From the NCBI RefSeq assembly GCF_018623035.1, contig NZ_CP076023.1, forward strand, positions 3,596,001-3,660,000: 64,000 bases of DNA, read 5' to 3'. Source of the stretch: Cellulomonas dongxiuzhuiae. Lineage in GTDB: Bacteria; Actinomycetota; Actinomycetes; Actinomycetales; Cellulomonadaceae. The position numbers and the translations under genes were made by a program. How positions within the stretch are numbered: the stretch's first letter is position 1; every line of letters starts with the position of its first letter. The notes beneath the pieces are model-generated. The model searched no databases, had not been told where the DNA came from, and saw nothing but the letters and a program-made list of their open reading frames with translations. Below are positions 53,003 to 61,135 of this stretch, one piece after another.

Positions 53003-53236
53003 GTGTCATCGGCGTGGCGCTGGAAGTCGACCGCTCTGGCTGCCGGCACGTGCGCGCACAACTTGTTCGCGCAGGCAGCCGACGCCCGCGAGGACTTGTT
53101 CGCTTCGGGCCGCTCCGGTGGCGCGGTGGCGTCCATTGACCATCCTGCGGAGGACCGTGAGATCGACGTCGTCATGACGTGGTCCGACGGGTGGAGGATT
53201 GACGAGGTCGGCCCAGCCGCTGCACCGACCTCATGA
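53003..53236 (+). pseudogene. Remnant of a third DUF6318-like lipoprotein gene
   Basis: The end of this stretch reads EIDVVMTWSDGWRIDEVGPA, matching YTIDVAMTWSDGWTIDSAGI at the end of the intact lipoprotein gene at 53354-53953. Upstream, DAREDLFASGRSGG may correspond to AEVERLQAAGQRSVGG. Signal peptide and N-terminal half are missing. It ends 117 bp before the intact gene, so a tandem array of these genes once existed here. Confidence 0.6.
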
Positions 53237-53341
53237 GCACGACCCCGATCCAGGCCCTGTTGACCACCCTTTGGGAGCGACGGGTCGCTGGCGGTTGTCC
53301 ACAGACACGGATGACCCTCACCGCGTCATGCCCAGAACCGG

Positions 53342-53353
53342 TACTTTCCCGGC
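53342..53353 (+). promoter_or_regulatory. Putative -10 box for a leaderless transcript (copy 1)
   Basis: TACTTT at 53342-53347 fits the actinobacterial TANNNT -10 consensus and ends 7 nt before the A of the lipoprotein ATG, the spacing expected if transcription starts at the ATG. No Shine-Dalgarno is present. The same block (CAGAACCGG followed by TACTTTCCCG) precedes the second copy at 61801. Confidence 0.6.
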
Positions 53354-53953
53354 ATGCCCACACGTGGATCAGGACGCCGCTACGTCACGGTTCCTGCGGT
53401 GATGCTGGCACTAGGGATGGCGTTGGCGGGGTGCTCCGACGGTGAGACCGCCCCTCCGATGACGTCGACGACGGCTCAGTCATCGACGCCTAGCCCTACG
53501 CCGACGCCAACACCGGAAGCGCCTCCAGCGCCGGAACGGCCGACGGATATGCAGTCCGCTGACTCCGAAGGTGCGGCAGCTGCGGCGAGCTACTTCATGC
53601 AGCTGTACCCGTACGTCCTCGCCACAGGCGATCTCGCCGAATGGGATGCCCTGTCGGCAACGACCTGCGAGTTCTGCTCCAATACCCGCGCGGAGGTAGA
53701 GAGGCTGCAAGCGGCGGGACAGCGGAGCGTCGGTGGTGTCACGGTGCTCTCGGCGACCGGACAGGACCTCGGTGCCAACGGCTGGTACAGGGCGACTCTC
53801 AGCGTGGCGATTACCCCCTCCGAGGACATCGATAAGGCGGGTGTCGTAGTCGACACGAACGACGGCGGCACGTACACGATCGACGTGGCGATGACGTGGT
53901 CTGACGGGTGGACCATCGACTCGGCCGGCATCGTCGAGACGCCTGTCGAATGA
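53354..53953 (+). CDS. DUF6318-type lipoprotein, copy 1
   Basis: This 199-residue protein has a lipoprotein signal (TRGSGRRYVTV start, LALGMALAGC lipobox) and a Pro/Thr/Ser-rich spacer. Its single compact domain carries SEGAAAAASYFMQLYPYVLA, ATTCEFCSN and VAMTWSDGWTID, the layout I associate with DUF6318. The CxxC pair may form a disulfide outside the membrane. The function is unknown. The stop overlaps the start of the exported PKD-like protein gene (ATGA), so they are made together. The paralogue at 61813-62412 has the same gene order. Confidence 0.8.
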   Translation: MPTRGSGRRYVTVPAVMLALGMALAGCSDGETAPPMTSTTAQSSTPSPTPTPTPEAPPAPERPTDMQSADSEGAAAAASYFMQLYPYVLATGDLAEWDALSATTCEFCSNTRAEVERLQAAGQRSVGGVTVLSATGQDLGANGWYRATLSVAITPSEDIDKAGVVVDTNDGGTYTIDVAMTWSDGWTIDSAGIVETPVE

Positions 53954-54843
53954 CACGCGTCGTGCGTCGGAGAGATGTCCCCTTGGTGGCCCTGGTGGCT
54001 GCCTTGCTCGTCGCATACCCGACGGCCGCCGCCGCTGCGGATGACCGCTTCAACGGCCTCATGGAGACCGACCACGTGAAGATGACCGTCGATCGATCTG
54101 AGGAGGTTGCCAGGCTGAGTCGAGGCGTTCTACCGGAACTCCGCCTCGTCGACTATCAGCGTGCGCCGTACTGCCGTGAGGCGGCAGGCATGTGGGTCAA
54201 GGGCCTCGACGACGGCACCTGCGCACCTGGCGCCGACCTGGCGCAGACCGCCGTGCAGTGCGAAGTCGGTGACACCCTCGTGATGCCGATGTGGATGCGC
54301 ACGCGCGTCACCCCGGCCTCGCCATGGGGCCCGTGGGACGACATCGACGCCGGGGGCTGCGGCGTCGATCTGTTGCCCGTCCTAACCGAGGCCGACTTCC
54401 GACTGCTCCCCCTGCCCGCCCCCACCTTCACCTTGCAACCCGACCGCGGCTGGGTCCTGATCAACATCGAGACCATCGTCTCCACCGACCCCACCCCGGT
54501 CACCCTGCGCACCGAGCTCCTCGGCTACGGCATCACCGTGGAGGCCACCCCCACCCGCTGGACCTACGACTTCGGCGACGGCCACACCCTGACCACCCGC
54601 TCACCGGGCCACCCCTACCCGAACCACGACGTCTTCCACGAGTACGAGAACCCCGGCACCACCACCATCACCCTGAACGCCGAATGGACCGGCCGCTACC
54701 AGATCGACGGCTCACCCATCTGGCGCGACATCAACGGCACCGCCAACACCACCACCACCTCCCCACCCTTCACCGTCGAAGAACGCACCAGCCGCCTCGT
54801 CGCCGACCTGTGCACCGACAGACCCAAGCCACCGGACTGCTGA
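53950..54843 (+). CDS. Exported PKD-like protein, copy 1
   Basis: This 297-residue protein has a signal peptide (RRRDVPLVALVAALLVAYPT then AAAAA) and no other membrane segment. The middle region has Cys pairs (APYCREAAGMWVKG, GTCAPGAD, VQCEVGD and GGCGVDLLPVL) that likely form disulfides. The C-terminal PKD/immunoglobulin-like fold has the marker TWTYDFGDGHT-like sequence (WTYDFGDGHTL) and HEYENPGTTTITLNAEWTG. It ends KPPDC. It is coupled to the lipoprotein gene, so the two may form a cell-surface pair. The last about 415 bp are almost identical to copy 2. Confidence 0.82.
   Translation: MTRVVRRRDVPLVALVAALLVAYPTAAAAADDRFNGLMETDHVKMTVDRSEEVARLSRGVLPELRLVDYQRAPYCREAAGMWVKGLDDGTCAPGADLAQTAVQCEVGDTLVMPMWMRTRVTPASPWGPWDDIDAGGCGVDLLPVLTEADFRLLPLPAPTFTLQPDRGWVLINIETIVSTDPTPVTLRTELLGYGITVEATPTRWTYDFGDGHTLTTRSPGHPYPNHDVFHEYENPGTTTITLNAEWTGRYQIDGSPIWRDINGTANTTTTSPPFTVEERTSRLVADLCTDRPKPPDC
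54430..54843 (+). repeat. Near-identical 3' segment shared with 62889-63302
   Basis: The 414 bp encoding the PKD-like half match the segment at offset 8459 with only a few substitutions, whereas the 5' halves of the two genes differ throughout. The boundary lies near the segment encoding FTLQPDRGWVLINIETIV. Confidence 0.9.
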
Positions 54844-54962
54844 GGCCCGTGGCCGCGGTCGAGCAGGCCACCGAGCTGCGCCCCGATGTCGCCTCATGGA
54901 CGTGCGCATACCCGTAGTCGGCGGCATCGACGGCACCGCGGTCCACTGGGAGGGATGCGTTC

Positions 54963-55012
54963 GCGATCGTGTTATCCATCCATAAGCCCTGATCGGTGGA
55001 TAGGATCGCTGC
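54963..55012 (+). promoter_or_regulatory. Inverted repeat and -10 box upstream of the Fic gene
   Basis: TATCCATC (54973-54980) faces GGTGGATA (54995-55002), and outer arms GCGAT/ATCGC extend the dyad to 54963-55009. TAGGAT at 55001-55006 fits TANNNT and ends 7 nt before the GTG start, allowing a leaderless transcript. The dyad overlaps this box, so it may be an autoregulatory operator for the winged-helix tail of the Fic protein. Confidence 0.5.
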
Positions 55013-56245
55013 GTGCACACCGCTGCCGACACCGGTCACCACGGAGCGACGGACCGCTCGTGGCCGGCGCTCGCATGGGAGGAGCGACCGTGGCGGTCCA
55101 CCCTGCCGGCCGACCTGCTCTCGCCGTCCGCGCGTGACGCCCTCCGGCAGCCCTACCGAGCAGCGGTCACACTCCCGATCGCCGACCTCGACGTGCGCCT
55201 CCCGCGCACGGCCGCAGCCGCCGCCGAGGACGCGTCAGCAGCGATCCGAGACTTCGACGCCGAGTCCGCCGGCGACGTCGTCCCGTTCGCTGCCATCCTG
55301 CTGCGGTCCGAGTCCGCGTCCAGCTCCCAGATCGAGAACTTGACGTCCGGCGCGAAGCAGATCGCCCTCGCAGAGCTCGGCGAGGACACCCGCCGGAACG
55401 CCATGCAGGTCGTCGGGAACGTCCACGCCATGCAGGCGGCGATCGCGCTGTCGCAGACGATCGACGGCCAGGCGATCCTCGCGATGCACCGCGCGTTGCT
55501 CGAGGGCTCCGACCCCGCGACGGCCGGCCACTGGCGTACCGAGCAGGTGTGGGTCGGTGGCACCGGTTACTCACCTCACGGCGCCGCATTCGTCGCCCCG
55601 CACCCCGACCGCGTCCCCGCCGCGATCGACGACCTCGTCGCCTTCGCCGACCGCGACGACATCCCACCGCTCGTGCACGCCGCCCTCACGCACGCGCAGT
55701 TCGAGACGATCCACCCGTTCCCCGACGGCAACGGCCGCACCGGTCGTGCCCTGATCCACGCCCTCCTGCGACGCCGGGGCCTGACGAGGTCCGTCACCGT
55801 TCCCGTCTCCGCCGGCCTGCTCGTCGACACGTCCGCGTACTTCGACGCGCTGACCGCCTACCGCGCGGGCGAGCCCGCCGCGATCGTCCTCGAGCTCGCT
55901 CGCGCCGCGCACGACGCCGTGGCGAACGGCCGCATCCTCCTGGCAGACCTGCGAGCGGCGCGCGACGAGTGGCGAACCGGGATCCGGGCGCGTTCGGACT
56001 CGTCCGCGTGGCCCCTGGTCGACCTCGTCCTGCACCAGCCGGTCATCAACACCGCCACCGTCCAGCGTGAGCTCGGCATCTCGCACACCAACGCGATGCG
56101 AGCCATCGAGCGGCTCGTGGCGGCAGGTGCGCTGACGGAGGTCGGCGGCCGACGCCGCTCGGTGCTGTGGCAGTCGACGCAGGTGCTGACCGCCCTGGAC
56201 GGGTTCGCCGCGCGGGCCGGGAGGCGAGCGTGGCAGCGCCCGTGA
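55013..56245 (+). CDS. Class II Fic-family AMP-transferase-like protein with C-terminal winged helix
   Basis: This 410-residue protein has an N-terminal Fic_N-like part with the inhibitory motif SSQIEN (S104 to N109), which matches the (S/T)xxxE(G/N) rule. The catalytic loop is HPFPDGNGRTGR (from H234), preceded by ALTHAQFETI. A C-terminal winged-helix segment (TVQRELGISHTNAMRAIERLV) follows. Such proteins transfer AMP to protein hydroxyls and are held off by the N-terminal Glu. The helix-turn-helix could bind DNA at the dyad before the gene. It stands alone. The GTG at 55013 has no ribosome site, consistent with leaderless expression. Confidence 0.9.
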   Translation: MHTAADTGHHGATDRSWPALAWEERPWRSTLPADLLSPSARDALRQPYRAAVTLPIADLDVRLPRTAAAAAEDASAAIRDFDAESAGDVVPFAAILLRSESASSSQIENLTSGAKQIALAELGEDTRRNAMQVVGNVHAMQAAIALSQTIDGQAILAMHRALLEGSDPATAGHWRTEQVWVGGTGYSPHGAAFVAPHPDRVPAAIDDLVAFADRDDIPPLVHAALTHAQFETIHPFPDGNGRTGRALIHALLRRRGLTRSVTVPVSAGLLVDTSAYFDALTAYRAGEPAAIVLELARAAHDAVANGRILLADLRAARDEWRTGIRARSDSSAWPLVDLVLHQPVINTATVQRELGISHTNAMRAIERLVAAGALTEVGGRRRSVLWQSTQVLTALDGFAARAGRRAWQRP

Positions 56246-56444
56246 GCGTCGTCGCCACGGGACGAGTCGGCTGACGCCCCTGCCACGGGCGGGGGCCCGG
56301 ATCTCCACGAACGCACGCGACTGCGGGAGGTCGGGCTGATCACCGAGCACCATGCTGCGGCGCCTCCCGCCGTGCGCCCGCGTGGCGTCGAACCTGTGGA
56401 CGACGCCCCCGCGTGCCCTGATTCGTCCGATACGTTCCCCTGCC

Positions 56445-56732
56445 ATGGGGCACCTGCGGCTGAGCACGGACGAGCTGATCGCCGTCGGCACCGACCTGCG
56501 CACGGTGGCGAGCGAGTTCCAGGACGCCAACGCGACGAGCGACGCCGTCGCCGAAGCCGTCGGCCATACGGGCCTGGCCGCCAGGGTCCGGGACTTCGCG
56601 CACGGCTGGGACGGCCACCGCGCCGAGATGCTCGAGGAGATCGCCCGCCTCGCCGACGCGTGCACCGGCATCGGCGACAACTTCGAGCGCATCGACACCG
56701 AGTTCGCCGCCGCGCTGCGCGGTGACGCGTGA
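56445..56732 (+). CDS. WXG100-like small helical protein
   Basis: This 95-residue protein has two predicted helices with a WDG turn (FAHGWDGHRAEMLEE), in the manner of WXG100/ESAT-6-like type VII secretion substrates, although the exact WxG is replaced. It starts MGHLRLSTDELIAVGTDLRT. A TACGTT box at 56431-56436 lies 8 nt before the ATG, which lacks a ribosome site. It ends in a GTGA overlap with the long gene downstream, a typical arrangement for a small partner followed by a large secreted protein. Confidence 0.75.
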   Translation: MGHLRLSTDELIAVGTDLRTVASEFQDANATSDAVAEAVGHTGLAARVRDFAHGWDGHRAEMLEEIARLADACTGIGDNFERIDTEFAAALRGDA

Positions 56733-58066
56733 GCCGGCCGTACTCCTGGTACCCGCTGGCCTCCAGCGACCCCGTCCCCGGCGACCCGGCCGTCGTCCGC
56801 GCCGGTGGCGACCACTACCGCCAGGTCGCCGCCGCCATCGGCGACGCCGAGCGGGTCCTGCGCGCACTGGTCGACGCCCAGGACGCGGTCTCGGAGGCGG
56901 TCGACGCGATCCGCGATCGCACCCACGCCGTCGCCGACCGCATCCGCCGGGCGCACGCCAGGTACGACGCCGCCGGTGACGCCCTCGTGCGGTACTCGAT
57001 CCAGCTCGACCTCGCCCAGACCGAGTCGCTCGACGCCCTGCACACGGCCCGGTCCGCACAGCACTCCCTGGACCTCGCCGAGGACGCCGTCCGCCGCTCG
57101 CGGATCCTGCTCGAGGACGCCACCGACCTCGGCGAGGACACCACGACCCAGCAGCGCGCCCTCACCTCCGCGCGCACGGAACGCTCCGACGCCGAGATCG
57201 ACCTCACCCGCGCCCGGCTCGCCCTCGCCAAAGCCGTCGAACGCCGCGACGCCGCCGCCGCACGGGCCATGGACGAGCTCGACACCGGCATGGAGGACAC
57301 GCTCCACGACGGGTGGTGGGAGGACTGGGGCGCCGACGTCGCGCAGACCGTGTCGACGTGGGCGGGGAACATCAGCGCCGGCCTCGGCATCGCCTCGCTG
57401 CTGCTCGGCTGGGTGCCGGTCGTCGGCCCGATCATCATGGCGGCGGCCGTGGTCGCGGGCGCCGTGGCGCTCGTCGCGGACCTCGCGCTGGCCCTGAAGA
57501 GCGGCGACGGAGAGGACTGGTTCAACGTCGTCATGGGGGTGGTGGGGCTCGCGTCGTTCGGGGCGGGGCGGGTTCTGGCCCGGGCGGTGGACGCGTTCGA
57601 CGTGTCAGCGCGCGCGGCCACGTCGCAGGCCGCGGGGCAGGCCACGCGGTCGGTCGTCAGCCGAGTCACGCGACTGTTCTCGCGATCACGCGCGCCTGAC
57701 GCGCCTCCCGCCGCGTCGGCACACTCACTGATAGGCGGCGGACCCGCATCGAGCAGCCGCCTGGCTGCCGCCTGGGACCAGGTGATGTCTGTCCGTGGCT
57801 GGGATCGGGTGCTCGCGCTCGCGGGGCACGGGGAACTGGTGGGGCACAACAACGTCCTGCGCTCCCGACTCTGGGACGCCTTCCCCTTCCAGCCAAGGAC
57901 GTTCCTGACCCTGCTCGGCCCAACCGTCCAGGGCACGTTGCTCGAGACCACCGCGTCCGTGCTCTACGTCGGGGACGCCGCGATGGCTTTCACGTCGACC
58001 GCGAAGTCGGTAGTCGACCATGTCGACCGGCCCGCACTCGACCCAGCGCAGCGCCTCGACCTGTGA
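56729..58066 (+). CDS. Putative type VII-secreted protein with T7SS-signal-like N terminus
   Basis: This 445-residue protein starts SRPYSWYPLASSDPVPGDPA, the DPVPGDP pattern of putative T7SS-secretion-signal proteins. About 190 residues of charged helix/coiled coil follow, then two glycine-rich hydrophobic helices (ISAGLGIASLLLGWVPVVG and IIMAAAVVAGAVALVADLAL). The C-terminal 180 residues have no motif I recognise. It has no Sec signal. It may be an effector or structural substrate, with the WXG100-like protein as partner; no toxin domain is visible. Confidence 0.7.
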   Translation: MSRPYSWYPLASSDPVPGDPAVVRAGGDHYRQVAAAIGDAERVLRALVDAQDAVSEAVDAIRDRTHAVADRIRRAHARYDAAGDALVRYSIQLDLAQTESLDALHTARSAQHSLDLAEDAVRRSRILLEDATDLGEDTTTQQRALTSARTERSDAEIDLTRARLALAKAVERRDAAAARAMDELDTGMEDTLHDGWWEDWGADVAQTVSTWAGNISAGLGIASLLLGWVPVVGPIIMAAAVVAGAVALVADLALALKSGDGEDWFNVVMGVVGLASFGAGRVLARAVDAFDVSARAATSQAAGQATRSVVSRVTRLFSRSRAPDAPPAASAHSLIGGGPASSSRLAAAWDQVMSVRGWDRVLALAGHGELVGHNNVLRSRLWDAFPFQPRTFLTLLGPTVQGTLLETTASVLYVGDAAMAFTSTAKSVVDHVDRPALDPAQRLDL

Positions 58067-58098
58067 CATCCCGTCCGGTCGACCACCCCGAGGGAACC

Positions 58099-58692
58099 AT
58101 GCCCCATCACACCGACATCGCGACCATCAGCTGGGGACTGCCCGACGACTGGGTGGACTGGACCCACGGCGACCTCGGCCAGGCCGAGGCGGACGTAGCG
58201 GCGCTGGAGGACGACCCCACCGCTCGGGCCGCAATCATGGCGGCCGTTCGGAAGTTCGACTCCATCATCACCGAAGGGATTCCCGGCACGGCATGTGCGG
58301 CGATCTGGACCCCCGGTCCTCGGTACCGCAAACCGCAGGCGAACGCACTCCTGCGCCTGGGATCGCCACCCGCCGCTGGTCCGATGAACGTGGAGACGCT
58401 GCTCGACGCCGTCCGCACGGGCGCCAGGCCGCGCTGGGCCGGACGGCTGCTCGAGGTGGCCGCCTTCCCCTCACATGTGACGGCAGGGGACGCGGTTCTC
58501 CGGATCGTCGACAGGGCACCTCGCCTCAGCCGCCGAGTCAGCCGCGAGTGGACATGGTTCATCCTTCCCGCGGACACGGGACAGTTCGTGTCCTGCCAGT
58601 TCGAGTCGTCCTCCGTCGAGCACTTCGACCACATCGCCGAGGTGGCCACAGACGTCGCGAACATGGTCGAGGTCACCTTGAGGCAGGGATGA
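58099..58692 (+). CDS. Hypothetical cytosolic protein of the T7SS-like cassette (1)
   Basis: This 197-residue protein starts MPHHTDIATISWGLPDDWVD, with GAGGGAACC before the ATG; a GTG at 58063 overlapping the previous stop is the alternative. It has no signal or membrane helix. Segments SWGLPDDWVDWTHGD and WTWFILPADTGQFVSCQFES suggest an alpha/beta fold. Its opening (LPDDW) resembles that of the next protein (LLPDDWAVLDL), so the two are distant paralogues. I do not recognise a family. A chaperone or immunity role is possible from location only. Confidence 0.6.
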   Translation: MPHHTDIATISWGLPDDWVDWTHGDLGQAEADVAALEDDPTARAAIMAAVRKFDSIITEGIPGTACAAIWTPGPRYRKPQANALLRLGSPPAAGPMNVETLLDAVRTGARPRWAGRLLEVAAFPSHVTAGDAVLRIVDRAPRLSRRVSREWTWFILPADTGQFVSCQFESSSVEHFDHIAEVATDVANMVEVTLRQG

Positions 58693-59303
58693 CCCGCCAC
58701 GTCACCCCCGGGACGGTGGCCGTCCTCCTCCCCGACGACTGGGCCGTCCTCGACCTCGAGGACGACGCAACGCGAACGGCGTGCGTCGAGGAGCTGGTCA
58801 CGCGCCAGCTGGGCGGGGTGCCGGACCTCGCGCCGTTGCAGGCCACCATGCGGCAGGAGCTGCTGCGGAGCACCGAACGCGCCGCCCGCGCGGGCGGTGT
58901 GCTCATGGCGCTGGCCGGCGGCGCCCCGGCCGTTCCCGCGTCCCTCACGGTGTACCGGGTGCCGGGGAGCCTCGACGCCCGGGGACGCGCCGCCATGGCC
59001 GGCGTGCTCGCGAGCGACGAGCCGGGGCACACGCTCGATCTCGGCGAGGGGCCCGCGGGCACCGTGCTGCGCCGGGTGCGGCCGGCCGGTGCGTCGTCCG
59101 GCCTCACGGGCGACCGGGAGGTCCCCGCCCTCGTCGCCGACTACTGGGTCGAGCCGACGCCCGGCACCCAGCTCGTGTACCTCGTCTTCTCCAGCCCGCT
59201 CGTCGACCTGCGGGACGAGCTCCTCGGCCTGTTCGACACCGTCGTGTCGTCGGTCCGCGTGCTCCAGCCCGCCACGCCCCACACCACCCAGGAGGACCTG
59301 TGA
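58689..59303 (+). CDS. Hypothetical cytosolic protein of the T7SS-like cassette (2)
   Basis: This 204-residue protein starts MTRHVTPGTVAVLLPDDWAV; ATGA overlaps the previous stop. It has a helical middle (MRQELLRSTERAARAGGVLM) and later strands (VPALVADYWVEPTPGTQLVY, LVFSSPLVDLRDELLGLFD). The overall order resembles that of the preceding protein. No signal peptide. I know similar proteins only as uncharacterised neighbours of WXG100-type genes. Confidence 0.6.
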   Translation: MTRHVTPGTVAVLLPDDWAVLDLEDDATRTACVEELVTRQLGGVPDLAPLQATMRQELLRSTERAARAGGVLMALAGGAPAVPASLTVYRVPGSLDARGRAAMAGVLASDEPGHTLDLGEGPAGTVLRRVRPAGASSGLTGDREVPALVADYWVEPTPGTQLVYLVFSSPLVDLRDELLGLFDTVVSSVRVLQPATPHTTQEDL

Positions 59304-59905
59304 ACCGCCAGTCGACCGCCCGCACCCTGCAGGTCCTGGGCGTGCTCGTGTTCGCGGTGCTGTCGTGGCGCCGGGCCGTGTCGTCCGAGGTGCCGTGGTG
59401 GCCGTCATTCCTCGCTGCCGTCGTGCTCGTCGCCGCCATCGCGGCCGGGGTGTGGTGGTGGTCCCGACGCGACGACGCGAGGCGGCGGCGCACCGTCGCC
59501 ACGCGGCCCGGGTGGCACACGCACGCAGTGTGGGCGGAGGAGACGCTCGGGGCGTCGCTCGCACAGCTGGGTGCGCCGGCCGGCAAGGTGCGAGGCGGCA
59601 CGCGGCTGACGTTCACGTGGTCGTCGTCCGGCGTCGAGCTGTGGCGCGGCGAGGCCGTGCTGCTGAGCCTGCCGTGGACGCAGGTGTGGACGATCACCCC
59701 GACCACCGGCCGTGGGGCGTCGACCGGCAACCCGGCCGTCGAGCTGGTCACGCCCGAGGCGGTGCGGGTCGTCGTGGTGCCGACGCGGCGGCCCGACGGC
59801 GGCATGCTGCCCGCGAGCGCCGCGCAGGTCGCCGGGCTGGTCGCGTTGCTGCGTGAGGCTCGGCAGGCGGCGCAGGACGGGACACCCACCCCGACGAGCG
59901 GGTGA
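59300..59905 (+). CDS. Membrane protein with PH-like C-terminal domain, paralogue 1
   Basis: This 201-residue protein has two membrane helices near the N terminus (LQVLGVLVFAVLSW and FLAAVVLVAAIAAGVWWW) and a basic cytoplasmic turn. Its beta-rich domain has GGTRLTFTWSSSGVELWRG, LPWTQVWTITP and RRPDGGMLPASAAQV, resembling bacterial PH-like membrane proteins. GGAGGACC precedes the GTG, which overlaps the preceding stop. It is a paralogue of the product of 60002-60607. Confidence 0.7.
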   Translation: MNRQSTARTLQVLGVLVFAVLSWRRAVSSEVPWWPSFLAAVVLVAAIAAGVWWWSRRDDARRRRTVATRPGWHTHAVWAEETLGASLAQLGAPAGKVRGGTRLTFTWSSSGVELWRGEAVLLSLPWTQVWTITPTTGRGASTGNPAVELVTPEAVRVVVVPTRRPDGGMLPASAAQVAGLVALLREARQAAQDGTPTPTSG

Positions 59906-60001
59906 ACTGCCGAGGACGCGGGCTTCTACCTTCCCGGGCGGACGGGCGTCGTCGTATCGTCGGCCCCGTCCTGGCCACGCCGCACGACCCCTGGAGAGCC
60001 C

Positions 60002-60607
60002 GTGACCTGGCAGTCCGCGCGCGCAGCCCTGACGACGGTTGGTGTGCTCACCCTGGTCGTCCTCGCCGGTTACTGGATCGCAATCTCCCCGGAGCCCGTG
60101 TGGTCGCTGCTCGCGCTCGTCGTCGTCGTCGGGGGTCCCGTCGGGTGGTTCTCGTGGAGGGCACGCCGTGACGACCGCGCGAGGCGCGAGGCTGCGGTGG
60201 CACGGCCTGGGCGCCGCACGCACGCCGTGTGGGCGGACGAGCACCTGGAGTCGGCCCTCGCGGACCTCGGAGCGACGGCCGGCGGGCTGCCGGGCGGCAC
60301 GCGGCTCACGCTCGCGTGGTCGCCGTCCGGCGTCGAGCTGTGGCGGGGACGCGTCGTGCTGACGACGCTGCCGTGGACGCAGGTGGCGACGATCGGCCGG
60401 ACCATCGGACGTGCGGCGTCGGCGGGCAACCCCGCCGTCGCGCTCGTGACGACCGAGGCGGTGCGGCTCGTGCTCGTCCCCGCACGACGCCCCGACGGCG
60501 GCATGCTGCCGGCGCGCGTGGCGCAGGTGGACGCTCTGGCAATCGAGCTGGAGGAGTCACGCAACACCGCCGCGGACGCCTCGCGAATACCGCCGGAGCC
60601 GGTGTGA
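60002..60607 (+). CDS. Membrane protein with PH-like C-terminal domain, paralogue 2
   Basis: This 201-residue protein has the same length and architecture as its neighbour: two N-terminal helices (TTVGVLTLVVLAGYWIA and LLALVVVVGGPVGWFSW) and the C-terminal domain with GGTRLTLAWSPSGVELWRG, LPWTQVATIGR and RRPDGGMLPARVAQV. It is separated from paralogue 1 by 96 bp, ending in a GGAGAGCC ribosome site before the GTG. Tandem duplication is evident. The function is unknown. Confidence 0.7.
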   Translation: MTWQSARAALTTVGVLTLVVLAGYWIAISPEPVWSLLALVVVVGGPVGWFSWRARRDDRARREAAVARPGRRTHAVWADEHLESALADLGATAGGLPGGTRLTLAWSPSGVELWRGRVVLTTLPWTQVATIGRTIGRAASAGNPAVALVTTEAVRLVLVPARRPDGGMLPARVAQVDALAIELEESRNTAADASRIPPEPV

Positions 60608-61113
60608 GAATCCAGAGGTGGTGCATCGCCTCCACGTCGTCGGTCGACGAGGTCAACGTCCGCGCGTGAGCGACGGCCGCGGGATGTGAGGACTCGAGAC
60701 CGTAGAAGAAGTCCTCCGACAGGTCCTCCCCCACCTGGAATCCGATCCGGACGTCCCACGGGTGACGGTCGTCCACGGCCCGCAAGCGCGCGATGACCCG
60801 GTAGGTGAGCGACCGACGCGTCGTCTTCCGATGGGGCTGAGGGCTCAACCCCATGGTCATCTGGGCCCGACGCACGACCGCGTGCGGGTCGGGTTGCGCG
60901 AGCACCTCCTGCCAGGTCATCCATCCCGTGTGGGCGGGGTGGATGTGGAGCCTCCCACCGATTCATCCCAAGGCTCGCGCCGCCGCTGCTTGTCCCTGCT
61001 CTCCGGACGCCCAGGACGTCGTAGCCGCAGGGCTGCGAATCGAAGACCTCGAGCCCGTTCCGGCGCGCGATCTCCGACGTGATCCACCAGGACGGCGCGA
61101 TGGTGAACCGCAT
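60600..61113 (-). pseudogene. Frameshifted and 3'-truncated hypothetical gene
   Basis: The ATG at 61113 opens MRFTIAPSWWITSEIARRNG to SLGMNR. Near 60960 the coding sense moves one base, to a frame with GGRLHIHPAHTGWMTWQEVL, QMTMGLSPQPHRKTTRR and SEDFFYGLESSHPA. It then loses coding character exactly where the opposite-strand gene ends at 60607. About 170 residues remain. I recognise no family. It follows the broken phosphatase copy by 22 bp on the same strand. Confidence 0.6.
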
Positions 61114-61135
61114 CGCAGGCTCGAGCGACTCCGAC

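Noticed and set aside
41361..53236. Integrated prophage or conjugative element
   Set aside because: No integrase, portal, terminase, capsid, relaxase or attachment-site duplication seen; the mix of decayed unrelated genes fits an accessory hotspot better.
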